Assembly: GCA_017883345.1 (NCBI GenBank)
Contig: JADGNT010000026.1
Location: forward strand, 1 to 15,104
Reading direction: 5' to 3'
Source of the DNA: Candidatus Solibacter sp.
Lineage (GTDB): Bacteria > Acidobacteriota > Terriglobia > Bryobacterales > Bryobacteraceae
DNA: 15,104 nt
How positions within the stretch are numbered: the first letter of the stretch is position 1; each line of letters opens with the position of its first letter. Both the position numbers and the translations under genes were made by a program. The notes beneath the pieces are model-generated. The model was given only the letters and a program-made list of their open reading frames with translations. It was not told the origin of the DNA and made no database searches. This document shows, piece after piece, positions 6,345 to 14,100 of the stretch.

Positions 6345-8459
6345 TCACTTCTTCGGCAGCGCGAACGCAACGTACATGCCGCCCGACGGCGCGCGCGATT
6401 TTCCGCCGCCCGCCGCAATCACCACGAACTGCCGTCCGCCCGCCTCGTACGTCGCCGGCGTCGCGTTCCCCGCAAACGGCAGCGTGGTCTCCCACAGCAG
6501 CTTGCCCGTATCCTTATCGAACGCGCGCAGCTTCTTATCGAAGCTGGTGGCGCCGATAAACACCAGCCCCCCGGCGGTCACAATCGGACCTCCGTAGTTC
6601 TCGCTGCCCGTCTCCTTCATGCCCTGGGCCGCCAATTCGGGATACTCCCCGAGCGGGATCTTCCACGCGTACTCGCCGGTATTCAAGTTGATCGCGTTCA
6701 GCGTCCCCCATGGCGGCGCCACCGCCGGGTATCCCTCGGCGTCCACAAACTTGTGATATCCCGTGAAGCGGTACTTCATGGCAATGCTGCTGGGGACCGG
6801 CGACGCCGCCGGGCTCTCCATCTCCTTCTCTTCCCCGCTCATCACGAACTGCACGAGCGCGTCCAGCGCCTGCCGCGACAAATTGGGGAAGCCCGGCATG
6901 CGCCCCGCGCCTTGACGGATCACCGCGCTCACTTCCGCCGCCTTACGCCGGCTTGCCAGGTCCGCCAGCGACGGGATCTGCGGCGGCGCTCCGGTGAGAT
7001 CGTCGCGATGGCAGACGGCGCACTGCGTGAGATACACTTGCCGGCCCGACATGCCGCTGCCGGTTTCCGCCAGGCTCGATGTCCAGGCCATCTCGGTCGA
7101 ATTGACGTAGAGCAGTCCGCTTTCCGGATCGAAGGCCGAACCGCCCCACTCCGCGCCGCCATCGAAGCCCGGAAAGATGACGGTCTCCGTTCCCACGCCC
7201 GGCGGCACGAACTGCCCGTCGCTGATGAAGTTCCGAAACTGCTCGAGCGCCCACTGGTGCGCTTGCGGAGTGCGGTTGGTCAGCATGCTCTCGGTGAGCG
7301 TCTGCCGCGCGAACGGCGCCGGCCGGGTGGGCAGCGGCTGCGTCTCCGCAGCCACCTCTCCCGGCACCGTGCTCGCCGGGTACTTCCGCGACTCGATGGG
7401 GAACAGCGGCTTGCCGTCGGTCCGGTCGAACAGGAAAACGTAGCCGTGCTTGGTGGTCTGTGCCACCGCGTCCACCTGCCGGCCGTTCTGCCGCACCGTC
7501 ACCAGGCTCGGCGGCGAAGGGAAATCGCGGTCCCAAAGATCGTGCTTTACCGCCTGAAAGTGCCAGAGGCGCTTGCCGGTATTGGCGTCGAGCGCCAGCA
7601 GCGTATTGGCGAAGAGGTTGTCGCCCAGCCGGTTGGCGCCATAGAAATCGGCCGCCGCGCTGCCCGTGGGCGCATACACGATGCCGCGCTTCCGGTCCAC
7701 CGCCATGCCCGCCCAATTGTTCGCCGAACCGATGTACGTCCAGGCATCTTTCTGCCACGTGTCATAGCCGAATTCGCCCGGATGCGGAATCGTGTGGAAG
7801 GTCCAGCGCAGCTTCCCGGTCCGCACATCGTAGGCGCGGACATCGCCCGGCGACGCGGGCAGACTCTCCGCCGTCCGGCCGCCCACAATCAGCAGGTCCT
7901 TGTAGACGATTCCCGGGGTGGTGAGCACCACCGATTGCTGCTCCGCGTCGCGGCCCAGATCGTCGCGCAGATCGATCCGTCCGGCGCGCCCGAAGCCCGC
8001 GATCGCTTTGCCGGTGCGGGCGTCCAGCGCATAAACGTAGCTGCCGGCCGCGGCGAAGATTCGCCGCTCGCCGGCCTCGGCCCAGTAGGTGACGCCGCGA
8101 TTCGGCCCGCGCAGGTCGAGGCCGGAATCGAACTTCCAGAGCAGTTTCCCGGTGGCCGCGTCCAGCGCGATCACCCGGTGCTTCGGCGTGTTGGCATACA
8201 GCACCCCGCCTACGATGATGGGGCTGGTCTGCAATCCGCCCGGGCCGTCCTGCGCATCGTAGGACCAGGCCACCGCCAGTTGGTTCACATTGGCGCGGTT
8301 GATCTGCTTGAGGGTCGAGTGCCGGATGCCTTCCGGCCCGCCCCCGTAAACCGGCCAGTCGCGTGGAGCAGCGTCCGCCGCGACCAGCAGCGGTACGGCG
8401 AAAAGGGCGGCGAAAATGCGTGATGGGCAAATCTGCAAGGCATGGGACATCCTGCCCAT
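6345..8459 (-). CDS. PQQ-dependent dehydrogenase with inserted cytochrome c domain
   Basis: A 704-residue exported quinoprotein of the membrane glucose dehydrogenase-like branch, oxidising sugars or alcohols with pyrroloquinoline quinone. A signal peptide (about 10-30, ending A-D-A-A) precedes the propeller. Blades show repeated A-L-D-A-x-T-G-K-x-x-W motifs (98-109, 144-151, 289-300, 647-656). H-D-L-W-D-R-D (306-312) matches the glucose-dehydrogenase motif bearing the catalytic Asp. Between late blades, at about 470-545, sits a cytochrome c domain with CAVCH (480-484) and likely axial Met 521 in R-M-P-G-F-P. Classical membrane glucose dehydrogenase lacks this heme, so electrons could pass from PQQ to heme within one chain. 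The frame is open to 8594, overlapping the upstream HigA-type stop by 1 nt, but those 45 residues look non-coding. ATG 8459 (GAGG 11 nt upstream) or 8450 begins the signal peptide. First gene of the redox operon. Confidence 0.92.
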   Translation of the reverse strand: MGRMSHALQICPSRIFAALFAVPLLVAADAAPRDWPVYGGGPEGIRHSTLKQINRANVNQLAVAWSYDAQDGPGGLQTSPIIVGGVLYANTPKHRVIALDAATGKLLWKFDSGLDLRGPNRGVTYWAEAGERRIFAAAGSYVYALDARTGKAIAGFGRAGRIDLRDDLGRDAEQQSVVLTTPGIVYKDLLIVGGRTAESLPASPGDVRAYDVRTGKLRWTFHTIPHPGEFGYDTWQKDAWTYIGSANNWAGMAVDRKRGIVYAPTGSAAADFYGANRLGDNLFANTLLALDANTGKRLWHFQAVKHDLWDRDFPSPPSLVTVRQNGRQVDAVAQTTKHGYVFLFDRTDGKPLFPIESRKYPASTVPGEVAAETQPLPTRPAPFARQTLTESMLTNRTPQAHQWALEQFRNFISDGQFVPPGVGTETVIFPGFDGGAEWGGSAFDPESGLLYVNSTEMAWTSSLAETGSGMSGRQVYLTQCAVCHRDDLTGAPPQIPSLADLASRRKAAEVSAVIRQGAGRMPGFPNLSRQALDALVQFVMSGEEKEMESPAASPVPSSIAMKYRFTGYHKFVDAEGYPAVAPPWGTLNAINLNTGEYAWKIPLGEYPELAAQGMKETGSENYGGPIVTAGGLVFIGATSFDKKLRAFDKDTGKLLWETTLPFAGNATPATYEAGGRQFVVIAAGGGKSRAPSGGMYVAFALPKK

Positions 8460-8593
8460 GATACGGCACGCCTCGCTTCGTGGGGCTGACCGGGGGGCGA
8501 AGCCTACGCCACGCTCTCGCTGGGGGGGCGCGTTCATGGGGCGGGCGTTTAAACCGGCCAGGTGGAAGGATCGGCCGCAGTCGGCCACTGACA

Positions 8594-8881
8594 TCAGGCC
8601 GCAGTCAATTTCGCCACGTGGAGCGCCTGCCGGTTTTTTTCCGCGTGCCAGAGGTCATATTGAACCTGCAGGTTAAGCCAGCTTTCAGCGCTGGTGTCGA
8701 AGGCGATCGAGAGACGGACGGCCATCTCCGGGCTGATTCCTGCACGCCCGTTAAGGATGCTGGACAGCGCCTTTCGACTCACGCCGAGCGATCGCGCAGC
8801 GTCCGTGACGGTCAGGTTCAGGGGTTCCAGGCACAGTTGCCTGAGCACCTCACCCGGGTGCGGCGGATTATGCATCTTCAT
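8594..8881 (-). CDS. higA: HigA-type HTH antitoxin/regulator without adjacent HigB
   Basis: A 95-residue protein closely matching HigA-family antidotes: [10 protein letters not shown] (4-13), the helix-turn-helix with [20 protein letters not shown] (32-51), and the tail [11 protein letters not shown] (68-78). HigA neutralises the RNase HigB and represses its own promoter. The start at 8881 is fixed by a near-perfect ribosome site, AGGAGGTG (8892-8885). HigB normally lies directly upstream, but the 240 nt upstream show no HigB-like coding. The frame continues upstream to 9010 with a lipoprotein-signal-like stretch that I do not regard as part of this protein. The gene lies 134 nt upstream of, and codirectional with, the PQQ dehydrogenase operon, so a regulatory role there is conceivable but unproven. 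Confidence 0.88.
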   Translation of the reverse strand: MKMHNPPHPGEVLRQLCLEPLNLTVTDAARSLGVSRKALSSILNGRAGISPEMAVRLSIAFDTSAESWLNLQVQYDLWHAEKNRQALHVAKLTAA

Positions 8882-8936
8882 AGTCACCTCCTGGCGCAGG
8901 AGCACGCTCCAGGCCGTGTCGCGTGCCAGAAGCAAC

Positions 8937-8974
8937 GTCAACACCGCCGGGATGCATCCCCCCGCGGTGTTGAC
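8937..8974. promoter_or_regulatory. Perfect 11-bp inverted repeat enclosing a palindrome, upstream of the HigA-type gene
   Basis: Arms GTCAACACCGC (8937-8947) and GCGGTGTTGAC (8964-8974) are exact complements. The 16-nt interior contains the perfect 12-bp palindrome GGGATGCATCCC (8949-8960). It lies 56 nt upstream of the HigA-type ATG, a position suited to an operator or a leader hairpin. No T-run follows on either strand, so it is not an ordinary terminator. Confidence 0.55.
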
Positions 8975-9122
8975 TAACAGAACCAGCGCGATCAAGCGCA
9001 GCGTCTTCATCTGTCCTTACTTTACCTGGCAGGCGGCGAGCCGCGTTCGCTTTCCGACCAAGCGGCGCGATCCAGCGATGAAGCGCGGCGGGCTGCCGGC
9101 GAACCGCCGCCGGCGAAGCGCG

Positions 9123-9911
9123 TCACGCTCGGCCGATCAACCGCTTCCAGCCGGTGCGCTTGGGCGCCGCCACGCCGAGCAAGGTACGAAACGGCTCGGA
9201 CTCGGCTTCCGAAAGCGGCTGGCTGCCGCGCAGCAGGTGCACCACTTCCAACATGCGGCAGAAGTGGTCGACGCAGTGCCAGCAGGTCCGCAGGTGCCGG
9301 TCCATCATTTCGCGGTCGCGCCACGTGGTGCGCCCGTCCACCACGTCCAGGAACGCCTTGGTGGGCAGGCAGTCGTGGGTCGCCACCGCGGCCGCCTCGC
9401 GCCCCAGCGCCGGACCATTCTCGGCGAGCAGCGTGCGCCGCCAGGAATCCACCTGGCCGCGGATCAGTTCCGCCGCGCGGTCGCGGACCTTCTCCACGGT
9501 TTCGGGGGAAACGCGCAGCATCGGTCCCGCCTGTGCCGCCGAGTAGCGCATGGTTTCGAACCATGCGGCCTGCTTCTCGGTCATGGTCAGCGGTTCCAGC
9601 GCCGCCGTCAGCGTTTCCAGGCCGATGGAAATTTCGGCGGCCGGCGCCGCCAGTTCGGCCACCATGAGTTGGCGCAGTTGCGCCACGAACCAGCGTTCCT
9701 CGGGTGGTTCGGTGGATTGAAACATGAAGGATTCGGGTTTGTGGACGGTCACCAGAATGTGGTCCAGCAGCGCCCGGTCGCCGGCCCTCCCCGGCGCGTA
9801 GTGCGCCAGCGCCTGGCGGACCACCGGCACGTAATGGGAAATGAAATGCATCCACCCCTCAGGCAGCCGGTCGCGGCAATCGCGCACCATTTCGTAGCAC
9901 GTATAGATCAT
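9123..9911 (-). CDS. Sigma-factor-like protein with C-terminal anti-sigma-type zinc motif
   Basis: A 262-residue cytoplasmic protein with no clear named family. Residues 1-60 (C-Y-E-M-V-R-D-C-R... H-F-I-S-H-Y-V-P-V-V-R) are helical and loosely recall sigma region 2. Residues about 100-150 (L-E-P-L-T-M-T-E-K-Q... S-P-E-T-V-E-K-V-R-D-R-A) resemble the helix-turn-helix of ECF sigma region 4. Residues 206-213, H-L-R-T-C-W-H-C, form the H-x3-C-x2-C zinc motif of anti-sigma factors, followed by an amphipathic stretch. No membrane helix is visible, so it would be a soluble regulator. The ATG at 9911 was chosen because it begins the conserved-looking part, with a weak GGGA before it. The frame runs open to 10484 only as a shadow of the repeat and the glycine-rich gene. 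Function is inferred from weak local similarity. Confidence 0.7.
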   Translation of the reverse strand: MIYTCYEMVRDCRDRLPEGWMHFISHYVPVVRQALAHYAPGRAGDRALLDHILVTVHKPESFMFQSTEPPEERWFVAQLRQLMVAELAAPAAEISIGLETLTAALEPLTMTEKQAAWFETMRYSAAQAGPMLRVSPETVEKVRDRAAELIRGQVDSWRRTLLAENGPALGREAAAVATHDCLPTKAFLDVVDGRTTWRDREMMDRHLRTCWHCVDHFCRMLEVVHLLRGSQPLSEAESEPFRTLLGVAAPKRTGWKRLIGRA

Positions 9912-10197
9912 CTGTCCCGATGTTACCGTGCGCCGTGGTTGGCATGGTTGCGACATCCGCTCGGAGCCGGGCCCAGAGGGCACCCCGTGAGAAGCTGCGA
10001 AAAAATCATTTATGGGCCGCCGATTAACGCAGATGAACGCCGATAAGCATTTTGTTTTCATCAGCGTTGATCGGCGTTCATCGGCGGCCATTTGTTTTTT
10101 TCTCACGTTCCGAGGGAGCGATTTCCACGAGAGCACACTCACCCGGTTGCGTCCGCGGCGCGGCGGAGGTAAGCTCCCCAATAGAGGCACACTCCAA
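9912..10197. other. Intergenic region between divergent genes, carrying a repeat hairpin
   Basis: These 286 bases separate the sigma-like gene (-) from the glycine-rich gene (+) and must contain both promoters. The main structure is the decamer hairpin at 10016-10088. Outside it I see no convincing gene, RNA or terminator. AGAGG at 10184-10188 is a weak, distant ribosome site for the ATG at 10198. Confidence 0.7.
10016..10088. repeat. Imperfect hairpin of GATNAACGCN decamers
   Basis: The arms 10016-10044 and 10060-10088 are complementary at 25 of 29 positions, separated by a 15-nt AT-rich loop. Each arm is made of decamers of the type GATNAACGCN (GATTAACGCA, GATGAACGCC on the left; GATGAACGCC, GATCAACGCT on the minus strand of the right). 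It is therefore both a direct and an inverted repeat. I recall similar 'GATTAACGCAGATGAACGC' strings scattered between genes in unrelated bacteria; no transposase lies nearby. Confidence 0.85.
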
Positions 10198-11019
10198 ATG
10201 AGACTTGTGTTGCGGATTGCTTTGTGTTGCAGCCTGGCCGTCGGCGTTGGCATGGCACAGCGACGCGGCGGAGGCGGATCTATCGGCGGCGGTTCTCGCG
10301 GAGGTGGCGGTATCACCCGCGGCGGCAGCGGCGGAGGCGGATTCACCGGTGGCGGTTTTCGCGGCAGCGGCGGAGGCGGATTCACCGGTGGCGGTTTTCG
10401 CGGCAGCGGCGGAATGGGCGGCGGTGGCGGTTTTCGCGGCAGCGGCGGAATGGGCGGCGGCGTGTTTCGCGGCGGCGGCGGCATCGGCCGCTTTTCGGGT
10501 TTCCGCGGCGGCTACGGCGGCTACGGCGGCTACTACGGCAGCTACTATTCACCCTATTTCTACTCCGGGTACGGGCTCGGCTACGGATACGGCTACGGCT
10601 ACTCGCCCTGGTACGACGATTACGGCTACAGCTCCAGCTCCTATCCGGCCTACAGTTATCCTGTCTACCAGCCTTCACCGAATGTGAACGTGGTGTATGC
10701 GCCACCGGCGCAGGCGCAGGCGCCCACCACCGTCTACGTGGAGCGCCCCAATTCCCTCACTCGCGAATACGACCAGTACGGACAGCAGAGCAACCGGCCC
10801 ATGGCCGCCACGGACTCCGCTTCACCTCTTTACCTGATTGCGTTCCGCGATCACACCATCCGTGCCGCCGCAGCCTATTGGGTGGAGGGCGACACGCTGC
10901 ACTACATCACCCAGGAGCACGAACAGAAGCAGGCCGCGCTCGGCACGGTGGACCGCGACTTGAGCGGGCAACTCAACCGGGAGCGCCGGGTTGCCTTCTC
11001 GCTTCCGGCATCGCATTAA
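10198..11019 (+). CDS. Glycine-rich exported protein with conserved C-terminal domain
   Basis: A 273-residue exported protein. A signal peptide (1-20, ending G-V-G-M-A) starts at the ATG at 10198. Residues 21-100 are Gly-rich with tandem repeats of G-S-G-G-G-G-F-T-G-G-G-F-R type. Residues 104-160 are Gly/Tyr-rich (G-Y-G, Y-S-P). A Pro/Ala linker follows at 160-185. Residues 210-270 form a compact domain (Y-L-I-A-F-R-D-H-T-I, A-A-Y-W-V-E-G-D-T-L-H-Y-I-T, V-D-R-D-L) that I recall at the C-terminus of many acidobacterial low-complexity proteins; its function is unknown to me. No cysteine follows the signal, so it is not a lipoprotein. The Gly/Tyr part suggests a surface or matrix protein. The gene appears to stand alone, divergent from the sigma-like gene. 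Confidence 0.87.
   Translation: MRLVLRIALCCSLAVGVGMAQRRGGGGSIGGGSRGGGGITRGGSGGGGFTGGGFRGSGGGGFTGGGFRGSGGMGGGGGFRGSGGMGGGVFRGGGGIGRFSGFRGGYGGYGGYYGSYYSPYFYSGYGLGYGYGYGYSPWYDDYGYSSSSYPAYSYPVYQPSPNVNVVYAPPAQAQAPTTVYVERPNSLTREYDQYGQQSNRPMAATDSASPLYLIAFRDHTIRAAAAYWVEGDTLHYITQEHEQKQAALGTVDRDLSGQLNRERRVAFSLPASH
10322..10468 (+). repeat. In-frame tandem repeats in the glycine-rich gene
   Basis: Units start at 10322, 10361, 10400 and 10436, with lengths 39, 39, 36 and 33 bp. The first two are essentially identical and code for 13 residues each; the later two are shortened by whole codons. This is a typical expanding and contracting coding repeat. Confidence 0.85.
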
Positions 11020-11088
11020 GGACGGGCCCTTTTTGCGGCTTTTTTGCGGCTGCCGAATGGCTCTGTGCCGCTGTTTACAAGCTGACGG

Positions 11089-11118
11089 TTGCGTTCCGTG
11101 TTTTGGTTGATTTAGAAT
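11089..11118 (+). promoter_or_regulatory. Possible promoter for the 11174 operon
   Basis: TTGCGT (11089-11094), an 18-nt spacer and TAGAAT (11113-11118) give a weak -35 and a good -10 within an unusually AT-rich stretch, 56 nt upstream of the start codon. It is read by eye only. Confidence 0.3.
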
Positions 11119-11173
11119 CACCAGACTACAGTAACGACGTGGTACAGTGATTGACCAGTAACGGAGGGCCTCA

Positions 11174-14100
11174 ATGAAGGCGTCCCTGTTTTACGCAATT
11201 GTCCTAGTAGCGTCCGCTGCCTCCCCGATCCTCGGAGAACAGAGCCTCGATTCGATCCAGAAAATGGAGGAGTCAGGCGACACCATGGGCGCGCGTACCG
11301 CGCTCGCCCGCGCCGCCCAAGCCAGTCCCAACAGCGTGGCCGCATGGACCGCATACGCGGAGTTCCTGGACCGCTACGGCGACCCCGGGGCGCGCGAGGC
11401 CTACGGCAATCTGCTCGCCGCCCTGCGCGCGGGCGGCGATTCCGCGCGTGCCGGGACGGTGGCGCGCCGCCTGGCGCTGCTCGATCTTCTGGCCGGCGAC
11501 CGCAATGCCGCCGGCGCCCACCTCGATGCCTACCGCGCGGCGGGCGGCCAAGCCGTCTCCCCCGGCACACCGCCGGCGGCGAATTCTCCGGCCGACCAAG
11601 GCACCGCCAATATCCCCGGTCCGCTGCGCTCCTTCGCCCGCATGGCCGCCCTGTCTCCCGATGCCGACCTGGCGGACGTTCTGCCGGCACTGGCCCGCAA
11701 CGTGGTGACCAACGGCTATCAGGCGTCGCACAACAACGAATCGCTGGAACAGACCGAGTACCTCAAGCTGGTGCACCGCTACCTCTCGCAGGCGCGGGAA
11801 CTGGAGAAACTGTCCGGCGAGACGCGCACCATCAAAATTGACACTTGCGAATCGCCCGCCGCCGGGGAATTGCTCCGCATCCTGGGTTTCCGCATGCGCG
11901 GCGGGTGCGGCAGTGAAGTGGTGCTGGAAACCGTCAACGCGCCGCGCGCCTTCCTGACGACCGACTCCGGGTTTCCGCTGAACGACCTGGAGCAGGCTCT
12001 GCGCACCAATCACCCGTTCACTTACGACTTCCACCCCACGGCGGTCCCGGTCATGTTCGGTCCCGATTATTGGAGCGGTCCCAAGGATAAGGAGAAGGAC
12101 GCCACCAACTTCATCGAGAACTTCATCTCCGACCCCTCGGTTTGCCGCCTCTATCTGGGTTTTTCCAAACTGGACACGGTAACCGCGGAGGCGATGCGCA
12201 AGGTGGCCAGCCTGACGCGGCTGAAAGCCTACTCGCACGTGCTGGATTTCTTCGGCGGTATGTTCGAACTCCGCGACGGCAAGGCCGTGGTGCCGGGCGG
12301 CCAGCGCGCCGCCGCCGGTTGGGCCGAACTCGCCGGCGCGTCTCCCGACCAGGGCGCCGCGTTCTTTGACAAGCTGATGGCCAAGGACGATGGCTGGCTC
12401 GCCAGCCTGTACGACGCGCTCGCCCGCATACATGGTCCGGTGCAGGATTACCTGACCGACCCCGTGCGCATGAAACGCTTCTACTCGGCGGTCCGCGGGC
12501 GCATCACCAGTCCCGGTCCGGCCCGCCCGGTATTCCGCGCCAACACCGACATGATGCTGTTCACCACCCGCATGCGCGTGGACCCCAACGGCAAGCCCCA
12601 CATTCCCGGCAGCCTGGAAGTGTGGCGCAACCTCTTCCTGAACCATCCGCAAGGCAAGTACGACGGCAAGCTCACCAAGATGGCCACCAATTGGAAAGAG
12701 CCGGACGACGTGCTGGAAGCGCTCTTCGCGCTCTCCCGCAAGGCGGTGGAGAACGAGCCGCTGAAGATCTTCATGGCGATCGGCGATATCGACCGCAATC
12801 GCGCCACCCCGCTCGGCGCGGCCACGGTGGACCGCCTGGCGCGCGACTATCACACCTACGGCAGCCAGTATCCGCTGTTCAGCGAATCGCGCAGCATTTC
12901 GGAAAAATCCATCATCCTGTTCCTGGATCAGATGGCGGCCATCGGCAAGGTGAAGGACCCGGCGTTGCACTCCGACATGGCCGGCACCTTCCAGTCGCTG
13001 GTGGGCCTCTGGCAAATCCTGGTACGGCAGCAGAGCATTCCCGACGCGCAGGCCGACGCCGTGTTCTCCGGCATCGTCGGCGGCTTCGCCCAGGTGCGCG
13101 GCGATCGTGAACTGTTCGATGCCGGGCGCAACGGCGTGAAGTTGCTGCTCGGCGTCACCGCGCCCATCGCCGACCCTCACGGGAAGATGCTGGACCTGAT
13201 GGCCGGCAATCCCGCCGATTCCGAAACCCACGACCAGATGGTGCAGGATCTGATGCGCATCCTGGAAGCGCAGCGCACCGTCTCGTTGGATACCCTGTTC
13301 CAACTCGCCGATCACATCGAGTCCGTGGCCAAGGGAGAGAAACTCGATCCCAAGCTGGTCAACAAACTGGCCAGCCGGATCAGCGAAATTCAGTTGCCCC
13401 GCGCCTCGCTCTCCTCCACGGAAAAGAACGCCATGGGCTTCGGTTATTGGACCGATCGCCACCTGGATGCGGAGCGCAAACTCAATCTGCGCGCCTCCAT
13501 CGAAAAGGCCGCCGGCGATCCGGAAAAGGTGAAGGAAACGCGCGCGCTCCTGGCGCCGCTGTTGCGCGATACCCTGCTCTCCTTCAACTACGCCCACTAC
13601 GCGCCGCCGGGCGCGCAGATTCTATACACCAACCCGGTCTTCGTGCGCAGCCACGATTTCCTCGGTATGCAGGGCACCGATCACACCTGGCGCCCCACCG
13701 AACTCTACGGCACCGGCTGGCCATCCAACGGCGGCGGACGCCTGGTGGGCTCGCTTTCCTCGCTGCCCTACGCCCTGGCCGAAGCCGAACAGAACTTCCT
13801 GGTTCCGGCGCAGACCCAGGCGCTGATCTGGGGCGACCTGGTTCCGCAGATGATTCTCAGCGCCAAGATCCCGCGCTTCTGGCAGGTCACTCCCGCCCAG
13901 CTTCACTGGGTGGGACTGCACCTGCGCTACGGCCGCGAACTGCTGGCCGAAGCCGCGCTCTCTAGCGACCTGCGCACCCAGGTAGTCGCCTCGCTCGGCA
14001 CGCTGGCCGCGCCGGCCCGCACCCATCAGGTGGCGCAGTTGCTGGAACAGGGCGCGGTCCCCGAAGCCGTCGACCGCGTGACGCCATCGGAGATGTACCT

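Noticed and set aside
6753..8423. 556-codon open frame on the plus strand
   Set aside because: It is antisense to the PQQ dehydrogenase and has no motifs of its own.
8459..8594. Extension of the PQQ dehydrogenase to an ATG at 8594 overlapping the HigA-type stop
   Set aside because: The extra 45 residues are Arg/Pro-rich with no constraint and would bury the signal peptide inside the protein.
9011..9122. GC-rich gap after the sigma-like gene considered as a terminator or small RNA
   Set aside because: It holds short GCCGGCG-type direct repeats, but I could find no stem with a T-run and no RNA gene signature.
10322..10468. Regular repeats considered as a CRISPR array
   Set aside because: Units are contiguous with no unique spacers, keep reading frame, and encode Gly-rich protein.
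9912..10484. N-terminal extension of the sigma-like gene, a proline-rich frame
   Set aside because: It reads the complement of the glycine-rich coding repeat (Gly codons become Pro codons) and of the decamer hairpin. A plausible start exists at 9911.
11020..11050. T-runs after the glycine-rich gene considered as a terminator
   Set aside because: Two T-runs follow GGGCCC and a TTTTTGCGGC direct repeat, but there is no stem with a usable loop directly before them.
11273..13597. 774-codon open frame on the minus strand
   Set aside because: It lies wholly opposite the 11174-14557 gene, which has a signal peptide and ribosome site. The antisense protein is a biased G/A/H/R/V mix without domains, as expected from GC-rich codon use.
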